Shown here: in pieces, positions 63,846 through 64,000 of the stretch
How the letters are laid out: every line of letters begins with the position of its first letter
How positions within the stretch are numbered: position 1 is the first letter of the stretch
Assembly: GCA_963665085.2 (NCBI GenBank)
Contig: CAXXXS010000002.1
Coordinates: 1,240,001 to 1,304,000 of the forward strand
Length of the DNA: 64,000 bases
Direction: 5' to 3'
Source of the DNA: G963665085 sp963665085
GTDB lineage: Bacteria > Bacteroidota > Bacteroidia > Bacteroidales > JAAAOM01
Program-made: the position numbers and the translations under genes
Notes under the pieces: model-generated
Database searches by the model: none
Told to the model about the DNA's origin: nothing
What the model saw: only the letters and a program-made list of their open reading frames with translations

Positions 63846-64000
63846 TTATAAATGTGCGTTAATCCATTTCAAAATATCCTTATAGACTTCATCTTTTATA
63901 TCTTCGTTTAGAACCTCATGTCTAAACCCCGGGTATAGTTTTATATTAATATTTTGAAAATTTGCTTTTTTCAGTTCTTTATATGTTTGTTTTACACCTT
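63846..64000 (-). CDS. Alpha/beta hydrolase (monoacylglycerol lipase-like), C-terminus only
   Basis: The minus strand reads open from the right edge to a stop at 63846, about 51 residues. The end, IKLYPGFRHEVLNEDI then DEVYKDILKWINAHL, is the typical C-terminus of serine aminopeptidase S33/monoacylglycerol lipase-type hydrolases, with the catalytic His in FRHEVLNE. The nucleophile and oxyanion parts lie beyond the window. It precedes trpB on the same strand, with 227 bases of A/T-rich non-coding DNA between. Confidence 0.75.
   Translation of the reverse strand, partial: GVKQTYKELKKANFQNINIKLYPGFRHEVLNEDIKDEVYKDILKWINAHL

Overview
The window is AT-rich chromosomal DNA from a member of the Bacteroidota, most likely an environmental or marine Bacteroidales/Marinilabiliales-type organism. 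The evidence is a SusD C-terminus, a reg_prop-type sensor fragment, a giant PKD-repeat protein with a type IX secretion (T9SS) C-terminal signal, DUF1573, DUF3857 and DUF4369 proteins, type III glutamine synthetase, TAnnTTTG-like promoter boxes, and starts with little Shine-Dalgarno sequence. No genus can be assigned from sequence reading alone. I saw no rRNA, tRNA or CRISPR array.

Region 1 (1-12.2 kb) looks like a worn polysaccharide-utilisation region. It holds the N-terminus of a secreted protein (possibly GH3), a decayed SusD C-terminus, a patatin, an intact IS1380-like insertion sequence, a GH31 lipoprotein with a PA14 insert, a DUF1460 amidase-like lipoprotein, a tannase/feruloyl-esterase-like enzyme, a sulfatase lipoprotein and the truncated N-terminus of a reg_prop sensor.

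Region 2 (12.2-21.1 kb) has a dicarboxylate/amino-acid symporter divergent from a tight hypF-hypC-hypD-hypE operon (Fe(CN)2CO cofactor assembly for [NiFe] hydrogenase). hypA, hypB and hydrogenase subunits are not in the window. An Fe-alcohol dehydrogenase followed by a PAS hybrid histidine kinase converges on hypE.

Region 3 (21.4-40.5 kb) has a two-gene envelope operon, divergent smpB and miaA, a tandem pair of DUF3857 transglutaminase-fold proteins (one lacking the catalytic Cys and His), a small membrane protein, a 2066-aa PKD/T9SS protein, a TPR-SpoIIE phosphatase and lpdA. Two related palindromic elements act as probable terminators after the PKD gene and after lpdA.

Region 4 (40.8-54.1 kb) has a patatin/OM-barrel protein, meaB, convergent type III and type II glutamine synthetases, a two-repeat DUF1573 protein, and an operon of an 1110-aa peptidase/beta-propeller/barrel protein, a half-size TauE/SafE and an M20 amidohydrolase.

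Region 5 (54.2-64 kb) has a D-threonine-aldolase-like PLP enzyme, trkH with a 45-aa membrane peptide and a small secreted protein upstream, corA behind a leader with mutually exclusive hairpins, two unassigned small proteins, a DUF4369/TlpA-like pseudogene that has lost its CXXC region, ggt, a standalone trpB and the C-terminus of an alpha/beta hydrolase. The most interesting unexplained signals are the corA leader, the paired palindromic elements, the small proteins around trkH/corA, and the degenerate/active DUF3857 pair.
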